A stretch of 64,000 nucleotides of DNA from Gordionus sp. m RMFG-2023 (lineage: Eukaryota; Nematomorpha; Gordioida; Chordodea; Parachordodidae): assembly GCF_954871325.1 (NCBI RefSeq), contig NC_088775.1, positions 20,127,561 to 20,191,560 on the forward strand, read 5' to 3'. The notes below the pieces were generated by a model, which saw nothing but the letters and a program-made list of their open reading frames with translations, was not told the DNA's origin and made no database searches. The translations under genes and the position numbers were made by a program. Shown one piece after another: positions 12,701-21,262 of the stretch (the stretch's first letter is position 1; each line of letters begins with the position of its first letter).

Positions 12701-15700
12701 TAAATAGGTAAAAATAATTTTTGTAAAGATGTTAAGATAAAATTAAATTTCAGTGAAGATGTACCATAGAAAAGTGACAATTTATAATTGTTATTTTTTT
12801 AAAATGTCATAATTGTATTTTAGCTATTTACTATATTAAATTTTAAAAAATAACAATTATGAATTGTCACTTTTCTATGGTACATCTCCACTGAAATTTT
12901 ATCTTAACATCTTTACAATATTTATTTTTACCTATTTACTATAAAAAAAATTCAAAAAAGTTAAAAAATAACGATTATGACAATTGCCACTTTTCTATGG
13001 CACATATTTATTGAAATTTTATCATAACATCTTTACAAAATATTTTTTACCTATTTGCTTTAAAAAATTCAAAAAAGTTAAAAAATAACAATTATGACAA
13101 TTGTCACTTTTCTATGGTACTTATTCACTGAAATTTTAATTAATAATTAAAAATCTTTACAATATATATTAATACCTATTTGCTTTAAAAAAATTCATAA
13201 AGATTATGACAATTGTTACTTATCTATGGTATATCTTCACTGAAATTTTATCTTAACATCTTTACAATATTTATTTTTACCTATTTACTATTGAAAAATT
13301 CAAAAAAGTTAAAAAATAACAATTATGACAATTGTCTTTCTATGGTACATCTTCACTGATATTTCATCTTAATATCTTTACAATATTTATTTTTACCTAT
13401 TTACTATAAAAATATTCAAAAAAATTCAAAAATAACATGATAATTGTCACTTTTCTATGGTACATCTTCATTAAAATTTTATCTTAACATCTTTACAATA
13501 TATATTAACCCTCTATTGCGTGACATATCAATAAATGATATAATTTTTTAAAAAAGCTTATTTTGTCTTTAAAAGGCTCTTAATAAATTAAAAATAATTT
13601 TAAAAAAATTTTTTTTAGTGTGTATTTAAATACAAAATGCGTGTAAAAAGTATCATATTTTTTCAATTTCAAACCTATTATAAAATAAAGATATATAATT
13701 TTAATATTTGATAAATAATGTAATAAAACAAATTTATATTATTTTCATGAAATAATTTAAAACAAATAGTTTTTTGTAGTAAAACATAATGATACACCAT
13801 ATTTGGATCACTTTCGTAACCAATTTACACCCAGGTGTTATTAAATCCAGTCTTATTTCTTTATGCGTAATAAGACTTGTCGGCCCCTTGCTAGATTTTT
13901 CTTTATATTTGGTGTTAATTGATATTCGTTTTTTTACGCTAGCGTTCATATTTTTGTTACATTATTGAAATTTTAAATGTTAATAATGGCATCTGTTCTT
14001 TTACCGGTACTTTTAAAGCTACAAAATCTCGCCTATACATTAACCAAGATTTATGAGGATCATATCAAGTATATGGACCTATACGGTGATACCATTTACG
14101 TGATCTTATGAATCCACGCTCCATCTTTTAGAATTTTTTTTCAGTTGGAAACTGGCAATTATAAATTCTATTAACTCTGGCTGTAGCAATACTCCCTTTT
14201 GGGCGAGTAATACTTGAAGTTCTATACCACAGAACCAATTAAGAAAACACAATTTAAAATTGGAATGTAGTGGTACCAATAGTTGAAATGCATTTCCACT
14301 AGAATCAATATCTGCTGATCTTGAATCAAGAATTTCCTCATTTTATGAACCCCTAAGGTTAGAATCAGAACTAACTTCTGGAATACAGTACATTTTGACT
14401 ATAGATAGAAAATAAAGAACATTTAATAATATAAAAAAAATAATCAAAAAAGCCCAAATTCATATTGCATTATGTATTTGGGTGTATGTACCTTAAAATT
14501 TAAATTTTAAACACTATTAATGAATATAACAATCTATTTATATATAAAACATTTCTTTTACCTTTATTTAATAGGATTTTTAACTTCCTGTTCTTTAAAA
14601 ATTTGTACAAGAGAAATGACATAATTTATAAAATGGAAAATATGCAACTATTCGAAAGTTTTGAACTATGTATTTTAGAATTTTTATAATAATAGCTGTC
14701 TTTCATTTTTGACAAACCACCTCCTCAAAATTCGAATTCAAGCTTTTCAGATTTTTTCCTTGATCATCCAAAACCTAACATTATTTCAAGGATCCCCAAA
14801 GGTGCAAGATTGACGGTGGCCAAATCCTTTACAGACTGTCTATCATCCCTATTGCTAAACTTTAATAATGAAAACGAATGGCTTAAATTTCTTTTCTATG
14901 GCTATAATATTTTCAAGGTGCCAGACAAAACTTCACATAAATCCCTAACCCAGCAAATCAAGGATTCTGCTTCAATAGTTGTCCCTCATCTATACGAACA
15001 CGGGAAGACATCTGTTGTCAAAAATAAAATGAAACCCTCTGCTATCGAGCTGAAGGCCAATTTAATCACTAAAAAAATTGACAATCTTAACATCAAAGGT
15101 GCACTTAGATTGGTTTCTACTCAAGCTCCCTCGCCGAACCTTCAATCGACACATACTTGAAGCTCTGCAAAAAACACCCTCTACAACTATAACCCCTATA
15201 TCTCTACAACCTCACTCTACATGCGCATCACAATTTACCACTGATGAAGTGAGGAAAGCTATCCTTACCTTTCATCGAGATTCAGCACATGGCCTTGATG
15301 GAATCCGTCCTATATTTCTCCAGGACATTACTTCCCCCTCAATATGTTCTCAAACTTCCATTCTTTCCAAAATTACAAACTTTTGCAACAAAATCTTAAA
15401 AGGTGATGTGCCAACCTTTGTTTCCCCTATTCTTTTCGGTGCCAGGCTAATAGCCCTTCAAAAACCCAATAATGATTTAAGACCGATTGCAATTGGCTCG
15501 ACCTTTCGTCGTTTAGTAGCAAAAATGATTTCCTCTCGAATAAAGCATGAAGCTTCAAATATACTAAGTCCTTTCCAACTTGGTGTTGGTATGTTGTTCA
15601 TCTAGAAACCCAGCCAACCAACGAATCTTTAGTCAAAATCGACTTCAACAATGCTTATAACACTCTTTCTCGGAATTCCTTTCTGAGCTCATCGAGTATT

Positions 15701-18700
15701 CTCTTTCCTGGTTACACTAAATTCTTTTATTCATGCTATCAACAGCCTTCCACTCTCCAATTTGATACCTATAAAATTCCTTCGATTGAGGGCATACAAC
15801 AGGGAGATCCTCTAGGTTCTTTATTTTTCTGTTTCGGGATTAATGAAATTGTTAAATCTATTAACGAGGCATGTTCATTATCATTGCATGCATGGTACAT
15901 CGATGATGGAATCCTTTGTGGTCCAAACGACGAAATTAATAAAGCTGTAATGATAATCAAGGATGCAGGGCTATCCATTGGTCTATCAATCAACCATGAA
16001 AAATCAGAATTCATTCCAATTAATTCATCTGAAAACAATTTTCATAATTTCAAAACAGATTACTCTGGAGGAATTATCTCACTTAGGTGCTCCCGTTGGT
16101 GGACACATAGCCATATCATCCTTCCTACAATCTACACTCGAAACCCTTAATGAGTTGGCTGACTTATTTTCCCTTCTCCCCTCTAAAAAACCTTTTTTCT
16201 CCTGAAAAATTTCTTCAATATCCCAAAAACTCTTTACGCGCTCCGCTCTACCCCTATTTTTAAATTTCCCACTTCCTTAGGCATTTATGAAAATGGGATT
16301 AAAGTCCTAATTGAAAGTATCCTTAATCTAAAATTCCATGAATTAGCGTGGACACAAGCCACCCTTCCTACCAAGATGGGAGGACTAGGCATCAGATCCC
16401 CTTCCGATCTTGCCTTAACTGCCTTTATATAAAGCTGTCTTTTAACCAAAAATTTAGTCAATCCTAATTCTTAAAATTCTGACCCTTCCTTTGATAGTGC
16501 CATCATTGAATGGAAATCTCGATTCATTGCCGACCACCCAATTCCAGAAACGAACAAGCAGAGGGACTGGGATAAGCCCATTATTGCAAGCTGCGTCGAA
16601 TCTCTCCTTTCCAGTATGCAATCATTGGACCGTCCCTTATTCTCCTCTCTGCTTAATGGTTCTGGACATGAGTTTCTCGAAGCCATTCCATCCGCGAACT
16701 TACAATAACAATTAACCCAAAATGAGCTAACTCATGCAATAGGCATCCGTTTAAATTGCATAGTAACCCAACCCCACATCTGTGCCGGCTGCAGTTCTGC
16801 TGTTTTGAGTAATGGAAGGCATATTCTATATTGTCGTTCATGTAAAGGCCGCATCGTTAGACATAACATTTGCAATTCTATAATTCTTAGAGCTCTGAGA
16901 TCCGCTCAAATTCCTTCTATTCTCGAACCCTCTGGTCTTTTCAGATCTGATGGGAAACGCCCTGACGGGATCTCTCAAATTCCCTGGAAGCGAGGTCAAT
17001 TCTTGGTCTGGGATTACTCTTTTGATCCATTGGCTCCTCCCAATCAATCCCTTAACATTCTGGAGAACAAGGAGCTTCTAAAAATTGCAAAATATTCAGA
17101 GATATCCCAAGATCACTTATTCATTCCCATCATTTCCACTACCTTGACTACCTTTGGAAATCGTGCTCTTTCTTTCTTCAAGGAACTTGGATCACTAATC
17201 CACAAACTAACAGATGAACCTCCTTCTTCTTAAGACAAAGACTCGCCATAGCAATTCACAGGGCCAATTACATCAGCTTCATTGGCAGCCTCATCTCACA
17301 TGATGATTAGAATAATTTTTATATAATTTTAATCGCGTAATGAATAATTTATTTATTTCATAATAGTGTTCTCAAAAGGGAACCATAATTATATCTAAAA
17401 ATTATAAAATTACAACTAATAAAATTCATAATAGCATATAATTTTTATTATTAAAAAAACATGAATATTATAATAATCATATTTAATTTCATATTATAAT
17501 AATCATATTTAATTTCATAATTATTATAAAATATAATAATATTTAAGAATTATTTAAAGTAATTAAACTTAATAAAAATGGTACTATAGAAATAAATAAA
17601 ATATATGTGTATCTATTTTACATCATGTGTATTAAACTGTAAAAAATTTTATATTAAAATTTATACCTTTTTTATAGTGTGTGTATTCAAATATGATGTC
17701 CACAATAGAGGGTGAATACCTATTATTTGCTTTAAAAAAATTCAAAAAAGATTAAAAATAACGATTATGACAATTGTCACTTTACTTTTTTACATCTTCT
17801 CTGATATCTCAAGTAGTCGAAAGTAGTGTTGTTAAATGACTCGCTATTTAAAAACGGCTAACTATCCAGAATAATATTGCACAAGCCTGCTGAGTTTGTT
17901 CATAGATGACCCAAAGGTTTAGACTCCTGTCAACGAAATCTCGAGGCTTAGGAAATATTTTTCTAGCTAAAATATTGAGTTAGCCGTTTTTAAAAATCGA
18001 CTCAAAACGAGTCGTTTAACAACACTAGTCAGAAGAACTAGATTAACAACACTAACCCTGACTATACAGTGATGCAGGTTCAGAATGCCTCAAAAATTAT
18101 ATTTAGATGACTAAATTATTCGATTAAGCCGACTAAATGAGTGGACTAAACAGACAACTAATTTGGTCGACTAAGCCGACTCAATAGATCAACTTAGTCG
18201 ACTAAATTAGTCGCTTTAGTCGATCAAATTAGTTGCTTTAGTCGACCAAATTAGTCGTTTTAGTCGACAGACTAATTTAGTGGCTTAGTAGATAAAATTT
18301 TTAGTCAAATTTTTCGACTAAAACTATTAGTTAGTCGTCTGTTAGTCAAAAAATTTAGTCAATTAACAACACTAACTAAGACCCTGTTTTCCTTTGAAAT
18401 CAACCGATATTTTATATTTTATGCATGTATGTGGTTGAACTATGTTACATCCAATTTGATGGCCTATGGCAACTCTTTTGGTTCATCTGATAAGGTTATC
18501 TAAATTACAACTTGGAAATGAATCTAACTATTCATAGCCCCTGGTAAAATCAGCATTTTGTAATAGTTGAATATATTCCAATGGGGGGTTAAATGAGTGT
18601 TTTTAAAAATTTAAGATTAAAAAATTAATTGATGTGTTAAAATGGTGGGTAAAACAGCTTCAGATAAAATTAAGGATATCTAGACCCGTGCGCCGACGAA

Positions 18701-21215
18701 ATATCGGCCGCCGGCGCAATTTTTAAAAAATCTAATCGACGGCCGGCGGCGCGCCGATTTTTAGCCGCCGTCAATAAAATCGGCGCATATATAAATTTTT
18801 TTAATTGCTTATTAATTATTTTAAAAAAAATAAAATAAATATACACTATTCTAAAGATATCTCTGCATATTTTTTAATATTCATTTAATAGAAAACTTAT
18901 TATATCCAAAATCGATTTCGTAATTTTATAATTATCATGTATAAAAATCATTTTATTTAAATTTTTGGGACATAATGATGATCTCCTTGAATTTAACGTC
19001 AATCCAGCGGTAGAGAAAATTCTTTCACTAGGTGTGCTAGTCGCCGGAATGCAAAGAATTTTTTGGCGAGCTTGGAAAGATTGGGAAGTTCACTCTTCTT
19101 TTCTCTCCAAAAATTTAGAACGTCCATATCTTGTCAATGTCGTTTTCCAAGAAAACTGTGGCATTCTTGTTCTAAGTCACCTAACTTGGAATCATAATTT
19201 ATATTTGTTGAATGTTTATTTGCCAATTTTGTCAAATAACTTGAATTTAATAATTCATCCTCATTAGCTATATTTACTACCTGATTATCATCATTCTCTA
19301 TAAGTTTAAGATGTTTTATTATAAATTCTGAAGCTGAGCAATTTTGCTCTATTAAATACTTTGACACAATTGTCATTTTTTAAAATCTTGGATCTAAAAG
19401 AGAAGTCAATACCTAGATAATTTTAAATAAAAGAATATACTTATATAATATTACTTGTAGATTACAAACCGGAAATCGTAACACAAGTTTTTTTAGTATA
19501 TTTTCCTTAAGTGAAATAATTTTAGAACTATCACTATCATTTAATATTAAATGTGTTTCAATTTCACTTTTAAAAAGTAACGTCAAGTTTAAAGTAGGCC
19601 CTTTTTGTACTGAAAGAAATTCAGCTGAAAGAAATTCAACAGTTTCTTTAAATTTTGAAAGAAATGTTTATAGTTCTTCTACCAGATCAGATTCATAATT
19701 TGAGAAAGTGCTTCCCAATTCTTTTTAAAACATTTTTAATTAAATTCTTATTTAATCCAGATATGCTTTCTAGCATAATTAATATACTATGCCAACGAGT
19801 TGGGATATTTAATTTTAAGGTTTTCATATGCGTGGAATTATTGTTATTATTAACATTGGAATTGCCAATTTGAAAATGGGTATCCGGGTATGGATCAATG
19901 CTGTCAAGATCTAACATGTCTGATGTTAAATCTATTGTTCTTAGGCATTTTCTTTGATATTCCTCGAATTCAAATTCAACCTATGCAGTTTTATATCTAA
20001 GAGTTGTAATAATTTCTTTAATTCTTTTGCAAAAAATTTCCAGACTATGGATTTTTTATTATCCAGAGTTAGGATACTAAAATTATTAAAGTAGATGCAT
20101 CCATTTTAAAAATATGTAAAATTATGGTAACTTTTGGAATTTTAGATTTTTGATTGATTGAATTCTATAATGACGTCAATATAATTAAGATTTTAAAATA
20201 GTAGAAAATAAAAATTCATCAAAATCCTGATTGACATTAAAAAATTACAATCGATGGTGCGCCGGCGTAACCAAATGGCCGGCCAGTGCACAGGTCTAAG
20301 GATATCCAAGAGTCAAGGCGAAAGGTTATCTTTAGAAGTGATAAAAGATATCATGGTACTGTTTGTTCATTAATGACATAAATGATAAAAGTGATATTAA
20401 GTTTAATTGATATAAATCTAAACCTTTTATTTAAATTATAATTGTATTAAGTGAGTGTAGAAGTTTCTGAATTAAATTAGTAATTTTATCATAAATTATC
20501 AAATCTAAACCTTTTATTTAAATTATAATTGTATTAAGGGAGTGTAGAAGTTTCTGAATTAAATTAGTAATTTTATCACAAATTATCAAATTTTAAATGT
20601 CAGGCTAATAAAAGTCTGGAATAATTTCATCTGTAGTTGTTCCCAAATTTTGTAAGAAATATTAATTAAAAATCCATATATCAATTTTATTTTGATCATA
20701 AATATGTTATTTTTTTTTATAGATTAATATAAAATTATCCTAAAAACTTTAATAAAATATAAGGATTTTATTATAAAATGTTAATAGATAAATATTATTA
20801 GCAGCTATAAATTATTTCAGAAACAGAAAATAAAAGTTAATTAATGATATTTATTTATTCTAATAAATTTTAAAGTCTTTTCCTTACCAACAATTGAACA
20901 TATATGTGAATAAAATAATAATATAATGTAACATAGGATACCTTCCATGTTCAAGAAAATAAATCCAATGACCATAAATAATGGGTGATAATTGAACTCT
21001 TTGCTTGGATCACTTTGCCAAGCTAAACCACCTTTGAATTTACTAATCCATGCTCCAGTTATAATCACGGCTAAAACTCCAAGTATCTATATAAAAATTA
21101 TAACTAGCATTATAATATGCATCACTTGAGATGACAAGAAAAAAAAATTAAAATATTTTAGTGTAGGTGAATTATTCGACGACTCCTGCGATGCTAAATA
21201 ATTACCATTTTCCAT
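572..21215 (-). CDS. Cytochrome b561 family transmembrane reductase, 5' three exons (gene continues left of the window)
   Basis: Members of this family move electrons across membranes from ascorbate through two haems held by four histidines. The join 21215-21126, 21086-20942, 780-572 gives 444 bases, 148 codons, with no stop. Seen in order: a short hydrophilic N-terminus; a first membrane helix ending in TGAW; the family signature around GGLAWQSDP; the haem-histidine region FNYHPLFMVIG; then ALIYRAFR, LIHGAIN and AVFDSHN; and the second conserved histidine block YSLHSWLGI. Vertebrate CYB561 and CYBRD1 have the same blocks in the same order and spacing, which is what fixes the splice sites. 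The last helices, with the fourth haem histidine, must lie in exons left of position 1. Which paralogue this is (chromaffin, lysosomal or duodenal type) cannot be told. The striking feature is the intron sizes, 39 bases and then 20,161 bases. Confidence 0.87.
781..1384. other. Intron sequence without recognised features
   Basis: AT-rich DNA between the exon 3 acceptor and the first hAT element. Nothing recognised. Confidence 0.4.
1454..1708 (-). pseudogene. hAT dimerisation-domain remnant, family A
   Basis: The frame encodes KLKNIFIKYNTPLPSSAPVE followed by RLFINAKQVLEERRGWL and ends in NKRLKFD. SSAPVERLF...AK.VL..RR is the C-terminal dimerisation signature of hAT transposases. Only this C-terminal part remains, and the rest of the transposase is not in the element, so the copy is non-autonomous. 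Confidence 0.75.
2376..2558 (+). pseudogene. hAT transposase C-terminal domain, family B
   Basis: An open stretch from TGG TGG to TAA encodes WWKRQERDLPKLSRLAKNIL, then AIPTTSAFSERGFCIAG and RFLEQRRTCLNPENVDSLLF. This is the WW...LA..IL..P.TSA.SER.FS..G......R..L.P..V..L.FL pattern of hAT dimerisation domains. The upstream catalytic region is missing. Confidence 0.85.
2674..3633. mobile_element. hAT family C non-autonomous element, innermost of the nest, TSD GTAATTTC
   Basis: The ends are TAGGGCTGTGCCGATCC and its inverted partner with TATCGGCACAGCCCTA, flanked by exact GTAATTTC at 2666-2673 and 3634-3641. GATCCGATATTT-like blocks repeat in both subterminal regions. No transposase reading is visible in its 960 bp. 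A second copy lies at 50479-51249. Confidence 0.93.
4196..5303. other. Intron sequence without recognised features
   Basis: AT-rich intronic DNA between the family A hAT and a fold-back element. No coding frame or repeat was recognised. Confidence 0.4.
5304..5704. mobile_element. Fold-back MITE interrupted by a SINE
   Basis: The left arm at 5304-5330 and the right arm at 5679-5704 are inverted copies sharing GCATTAATG.GTTAATGATGC. The homology continues inward around ACTACCAAA. Without the SINE and its duplication the element would be about 200 bp. No transposase is present and the superfamily is unknown. Confidence 0.6.
5403..5598 (-). mobile_element. tRNA-derived SINE
   Basis: On the minus strand a tRNA-like head carries a perfect A box TGGCCTAGTCGG (5577-5588) and a perfect B box GGTTCGAATCC (5534-5544), the internal RNA polymerase III promoter. 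The anticodon stem does not pair well, so this is not a tRNA gene. A body of about 120 bases follows, ending AT-rich. The flanks CCAAAATTTA (5393-5402) and CCAAAATTCA (5599-5608) look like a target duplication made by retroposition. Confidence 0.75.
6077..7040. repeat. Inverted-repeat insertion built from a shared unit
   Basis: A unit containing TTTTTGGTGATAAT, AATTAAAGGAAGAT and AAAGGGGGCATAGGGGTAAG appears at about 6077-6380. It recurs in reverse complement at about 6650-7040, several times per arm, around an AT-rich core. Short frames here are by-products of the repeat. Confidence 0.6.
7300..7689 (-). pseudogene. hAT transposase fragment, family D copy 1
   Basis: The frame encodes LLGPRFQKLK, a spacer with NYDSTLSDLEQKC, then DALNFWKEKRIELPNPSTLA. 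The order LDPRFK ... D.L..WK ... LP.L..LA is that of the region just before the hAT dimerisation domain. The SER motif itself is lost. The same segment in the other family D copy (19134-19376) reads SKLGDLEQECHSFLGKRH. Confidence 0.75.
8796..9298 (-). mobile_element. hAT fragment related to family C
   Basis: It begins TAGGGCTGTGCCAATCC, close to the family C terminus. On the minus strand it encodes PLPSAPVERLFSKAKHVFNE and LNDDNLEKILLLKAN, an hAT dimerisation domain without a catalytic core. It ends where the CAGGGGCG repeat begins at 9299. It may show the kind of transposase that mobilises family C. Confidence 0.65.
9299..10360. repeat. Dispersed repeat R1, copy 1, starting CAGGGGCGTCGCTAGCC
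   Basis: About 1 kb is shared with 62273 onward (same orientation) and with about 34260-35050 (opposite orientation). Shared landmarks include GCTAACTCTGAACAATTATT, ACCATTTTAGACAATGTTTT and AAAGAATTTAATGCAAATTG. No transposase frame is visible. The start resembles the CAGGGGCG termini of some DNA transposons, but no matching right end was located. Confidence 0.75.
10711..11181 (+). repeat. Recent tandem duplication, two copies of about 237 bp
   Basis: The second copy starts at 10948. Both copies hold AGACCAATAACAGAAGTTAA, the same TA run, the target site ACTAAGAC and the first about 60 bases of the long-TIR element. The few differences (GCTTAGG/GCATAGG, TA-run length) point to a young event that duplicated the element's left end together with host flank. 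Confidence 0.85.
11395..13508. repeat. Palindromic array of about 118-bp units
   Basis: The unit contains GATGTTAAGATAAAATTTCA, GTGAAGATGTACCATAGAAA and AGTGACAATTGTCATAATTG. Direct copies occupy 11395-11870 and 12362-12790; inverted copies occupy about 12835-13505, with one more after the piggyBac at 17717-17790. The switch of orientation near 12800-12830 makes a very large potential hairpin. About 480 bp at 11880-12360 interrupt the left arm. Confidence 0.8.
13734..14345 (-). pseudogene. piggyBac transposase C-terminal half, decayed
   Basis: Reading leftward on the minus strand, one frame gives LLAQKGSIATARVNRIYNCQ, which fits the piggyBac L...GI.ATGTVR.NR segment. It is followed by KMERGFIRSRKW (K.GRG), then YDPHKSWLMYRRDFVALKVP (NAWLLYRR region), and a tail with SSKGPTSLITHKEIRLDLI like the RPS...VRLD end. 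Stops (for example a TGA before YDPHK) and frame changes show the copy is dead. The N-terminal half may be lost or displaced by the LINE. Confidence 0.8.
14810..16205 (+). pseudogene. LINE reverse transcriptase, broken
   Basis: Landmarks in order are VRKAILTFHRDSAHGLDGIR (15250-15309); LRPIAIGSTFRRLVAKMI; KIDFNNAYNTLSR (motif A aspartate, about 15636); EGIQQGDPLGSLFF (motif B); HAWYIDDGILCG (catalytic YxDD, about 15890); and SHLGAPVGG. The reading changes frame at least three times (14810-15160 and 15884-16150 share one frame, 15078-15605 and 15963-16205 another). All catalytic aspartates are still visible, so decay is moderate. Confidence 0.85.
16440..17233 (+). pseudogene. LINE C-terminal zinc knuckle and nuclease-like domain
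   Basis: The open frame 16805-17233, preceded in the same frame by LTQNELTHAIGIRLNCIV and ICAGC, encodes HILYCRSCKGRIVRHNICNS, a C-C-H-C-like knuckle. It then encodes GKRPDGISQIPWKRGQFLVW followed by DYSFDPLAP. The RPD...VWD spacing matches the PD-(D/E)XK restriction-like nuclease seen at the C-terminus of site-specific and related LINEs, which would nick the target for reverse transcription. One stop separates the upstream part. Confidence 0.7.
17824..18027. mobile_element. 204-bp MITE with TAGTGTTGTTAAA termini
   Basis: It begins TAGTGTTGTTAAATGACTC and ends with the inverted partner GAGTCGTTTAACAACACTA. The flanks GTCGAAAG and GTCAGAAG match at 6 of 8 bases. Internal AACGGCTAACT and AGTTAGCCGTT are also inverted. 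It sits inside the right long TIR of the 7.3-kb element. Relatives lie at 28954-29063, 54174-54398 and about 61300-61493. Confidence 0.85.
18681..20298 (-). mobile_element. hAT family D element, copy 2, perfect TSD AGGATATC
   Basis: The ends are TAGACCCGTGCGCCGACGA and, on the complementary right end, TAGACCTGTGCACTGGCCGG. Exact AGGATATC copies lie at 18673-18680 and 20299-20306. GC-rich CGGCCGCCGGCG-like stretches fill both subterminal regions while the interior is AT-rich. At 1618 bp it carries only part of a transposase. Confidence 0.93.
18970..19380 (-). pseudogene. hAT transposase C-terminus, family D copy 2
   Basis: On the minus strand a stretch near 19090-18975 reads FWREKKSELPNLSKLAKKIL, then CIPATSTPSERIFSTAGLTL and NSRRSSL. 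This is a clear hAT dimerisation domain with the SER motif kept. Upstream, a second frame (19376-19134) holds ASEFIIKHLKLIENDD and LGDLEQECHSFLGKRH, so the two halves are out of frame. Confidence 0.85.
20414..20589. repeat. Tandem duplication with 88-bp period
   Basis: Two copies beginning AATCTAAACCTTTTATTTAA at 20414 and 20502 differ by only a few bases, so the event is recent. No coding content. Confidence 0.85.
20942..21086 (-). CDS. Cytochrome b561 exon 2
   Basis: A 145-base exon bounded by acceptor TATAG before 21086 and donor GTATCC at 20941. It encodes the end of helix 1, the conserved GGLAWQSDP loop and the histidine-bearing HPLFMVIGFIFLNME segment. It ends one base into a codon. 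That base (G) plus CT from exon 3 gives GCT, so the junction reads NME-A-ALIYR, in register with the family. A GTG at 21068 could look like a start in a simple reading-frame search, but the upstream sequence to 21086 is also family-like. Confidence 0.88.
21087..21125 (-). other. 39-base intron of the cytochrome b561 gene
   Basis: The sequence begins GTGATG and ends TTATATAG. It carries an in-frame stop, and its removal restores the family's SQ(L/I)LG sequence. The size would be at the lower limit for most animals and recalls the tiny 5' introns of flatworms. Confidence 0.65.
21126..21215 (-). CDS. Cytochrome b561 exon 1
   Basis: Thirty codons from ATG at 21215 to CAA at 21126. The encoded peptide starts MENGNYLASQ and ends FNFFFLSSQ, entering the first membrane helix. 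The next exon continues ILGVLAVIITGAW, so the junction reads SQ-ILG, close to SQLLG of vertebrate CYB561. Reading on without splicing meets TAG inside the acceptor, which supports the intron. The start codon is a choice: no other ATG lies in frame in this exon, but an upstream non-coding exon is possible. Confidence 0.65.
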
Positions 21216-21244
21216 AATTAATAAATGTAAAATCTAAATGATGC

Positions 21245-21262
21245 CATGTAACTTGTTACATG
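21245..21262. promoter_or_regulatory. Perfect inverted repeat 30 bases upstream of the cytochrome b561 ATG
   Basis: CATGTAAC and GTTACATG are separated by TT. The position just upstream of the start codon makes a protein-binding site or a 5'-UTR hairpin possible, but in DNA this AT-rich chance is a fair alternative. Confidence 0.25.

Larger units (their letters stand above)
14716..17300 (+). mobile_element. Non-LTR retrotransposon (LINE) inside the piggyBac
   Basis: About 2.6 kb that is visibly richer in C and G than its surroundings, with a reverse transcriptase followed by a zinc-binding and endonuclease-like tail. The 5' end is probably truncated. The right border is near the ATGATGATTA stretch at 17300. 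No clear target duplication was found. It belongs to a type with a C-terminal rather than N-terminal nuclease; the exact clade needs a phylogeny. Confidence 0.8.
13509..17712 (-). mobile_element. piggyBac-type transposon, interrupted by a LINE
   Basis: The ends are CCCTCTATTGCGTGACAT and, on the complementary right end, CCCTCTATTGTGGACAT. The left flank is TTAA (13505-13508) and the right flank TGAA, one base from the expected TTAA. CCC-starting termini with TTAA targets are the mark of piggyBac. The element sits in the 118-bp array. Confidence 0.85.
11118..18374. mobile_element. Composite 7.3-kb hAT-like element with long terminal inverted repeats, TSD ACTAAGAC
   Basis: The left end TAGTGTTGTTAATTAGTCGA and the matching right end lie next to exact ACTAAGAC copies (11110-11117 and 18375-18382). 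Inverted homology continues for about 300 bases through AATTTTTGAGGC and TGCAGGTTC into AGTGACAATTGTCATAATCG, interrupted on the right by a 204-bp MITE. Inside are a palindromic array of about 118-bp units and a piggyBac insertion. Removing the piggyBac and MITE leaves about 2.8 kb. A short frame reading PFWDEEFGLIREEL near 11868-11930 may be all that remains of coding sequence. Confidence 0.82.
781..20941 (-). other. Giant intron (20,161 bases) of the cytochrome b561 gene, filled with nested transposons
   Basis: The donor GTATCC is at 20941 and the acceptor TTTTGAATTTTAG ends at 781. The flanking exons join in phase and the joined protein is collinear with cytochrome b561, so no exon is needed between them. 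More than half of the intron is assignable to mobile elements, several nested and carrying intact target-site duplications. Elements are found in both orientations. Confidence 0.85.

Noticed and set aside
20841-20941. Continuation of the cytochrome b561 frame beyond NME (GILCYIILLFYSH)
   Set aside because: The family alignment breaks exactly at a GTATCC donor, and splicing to 780 restores it.
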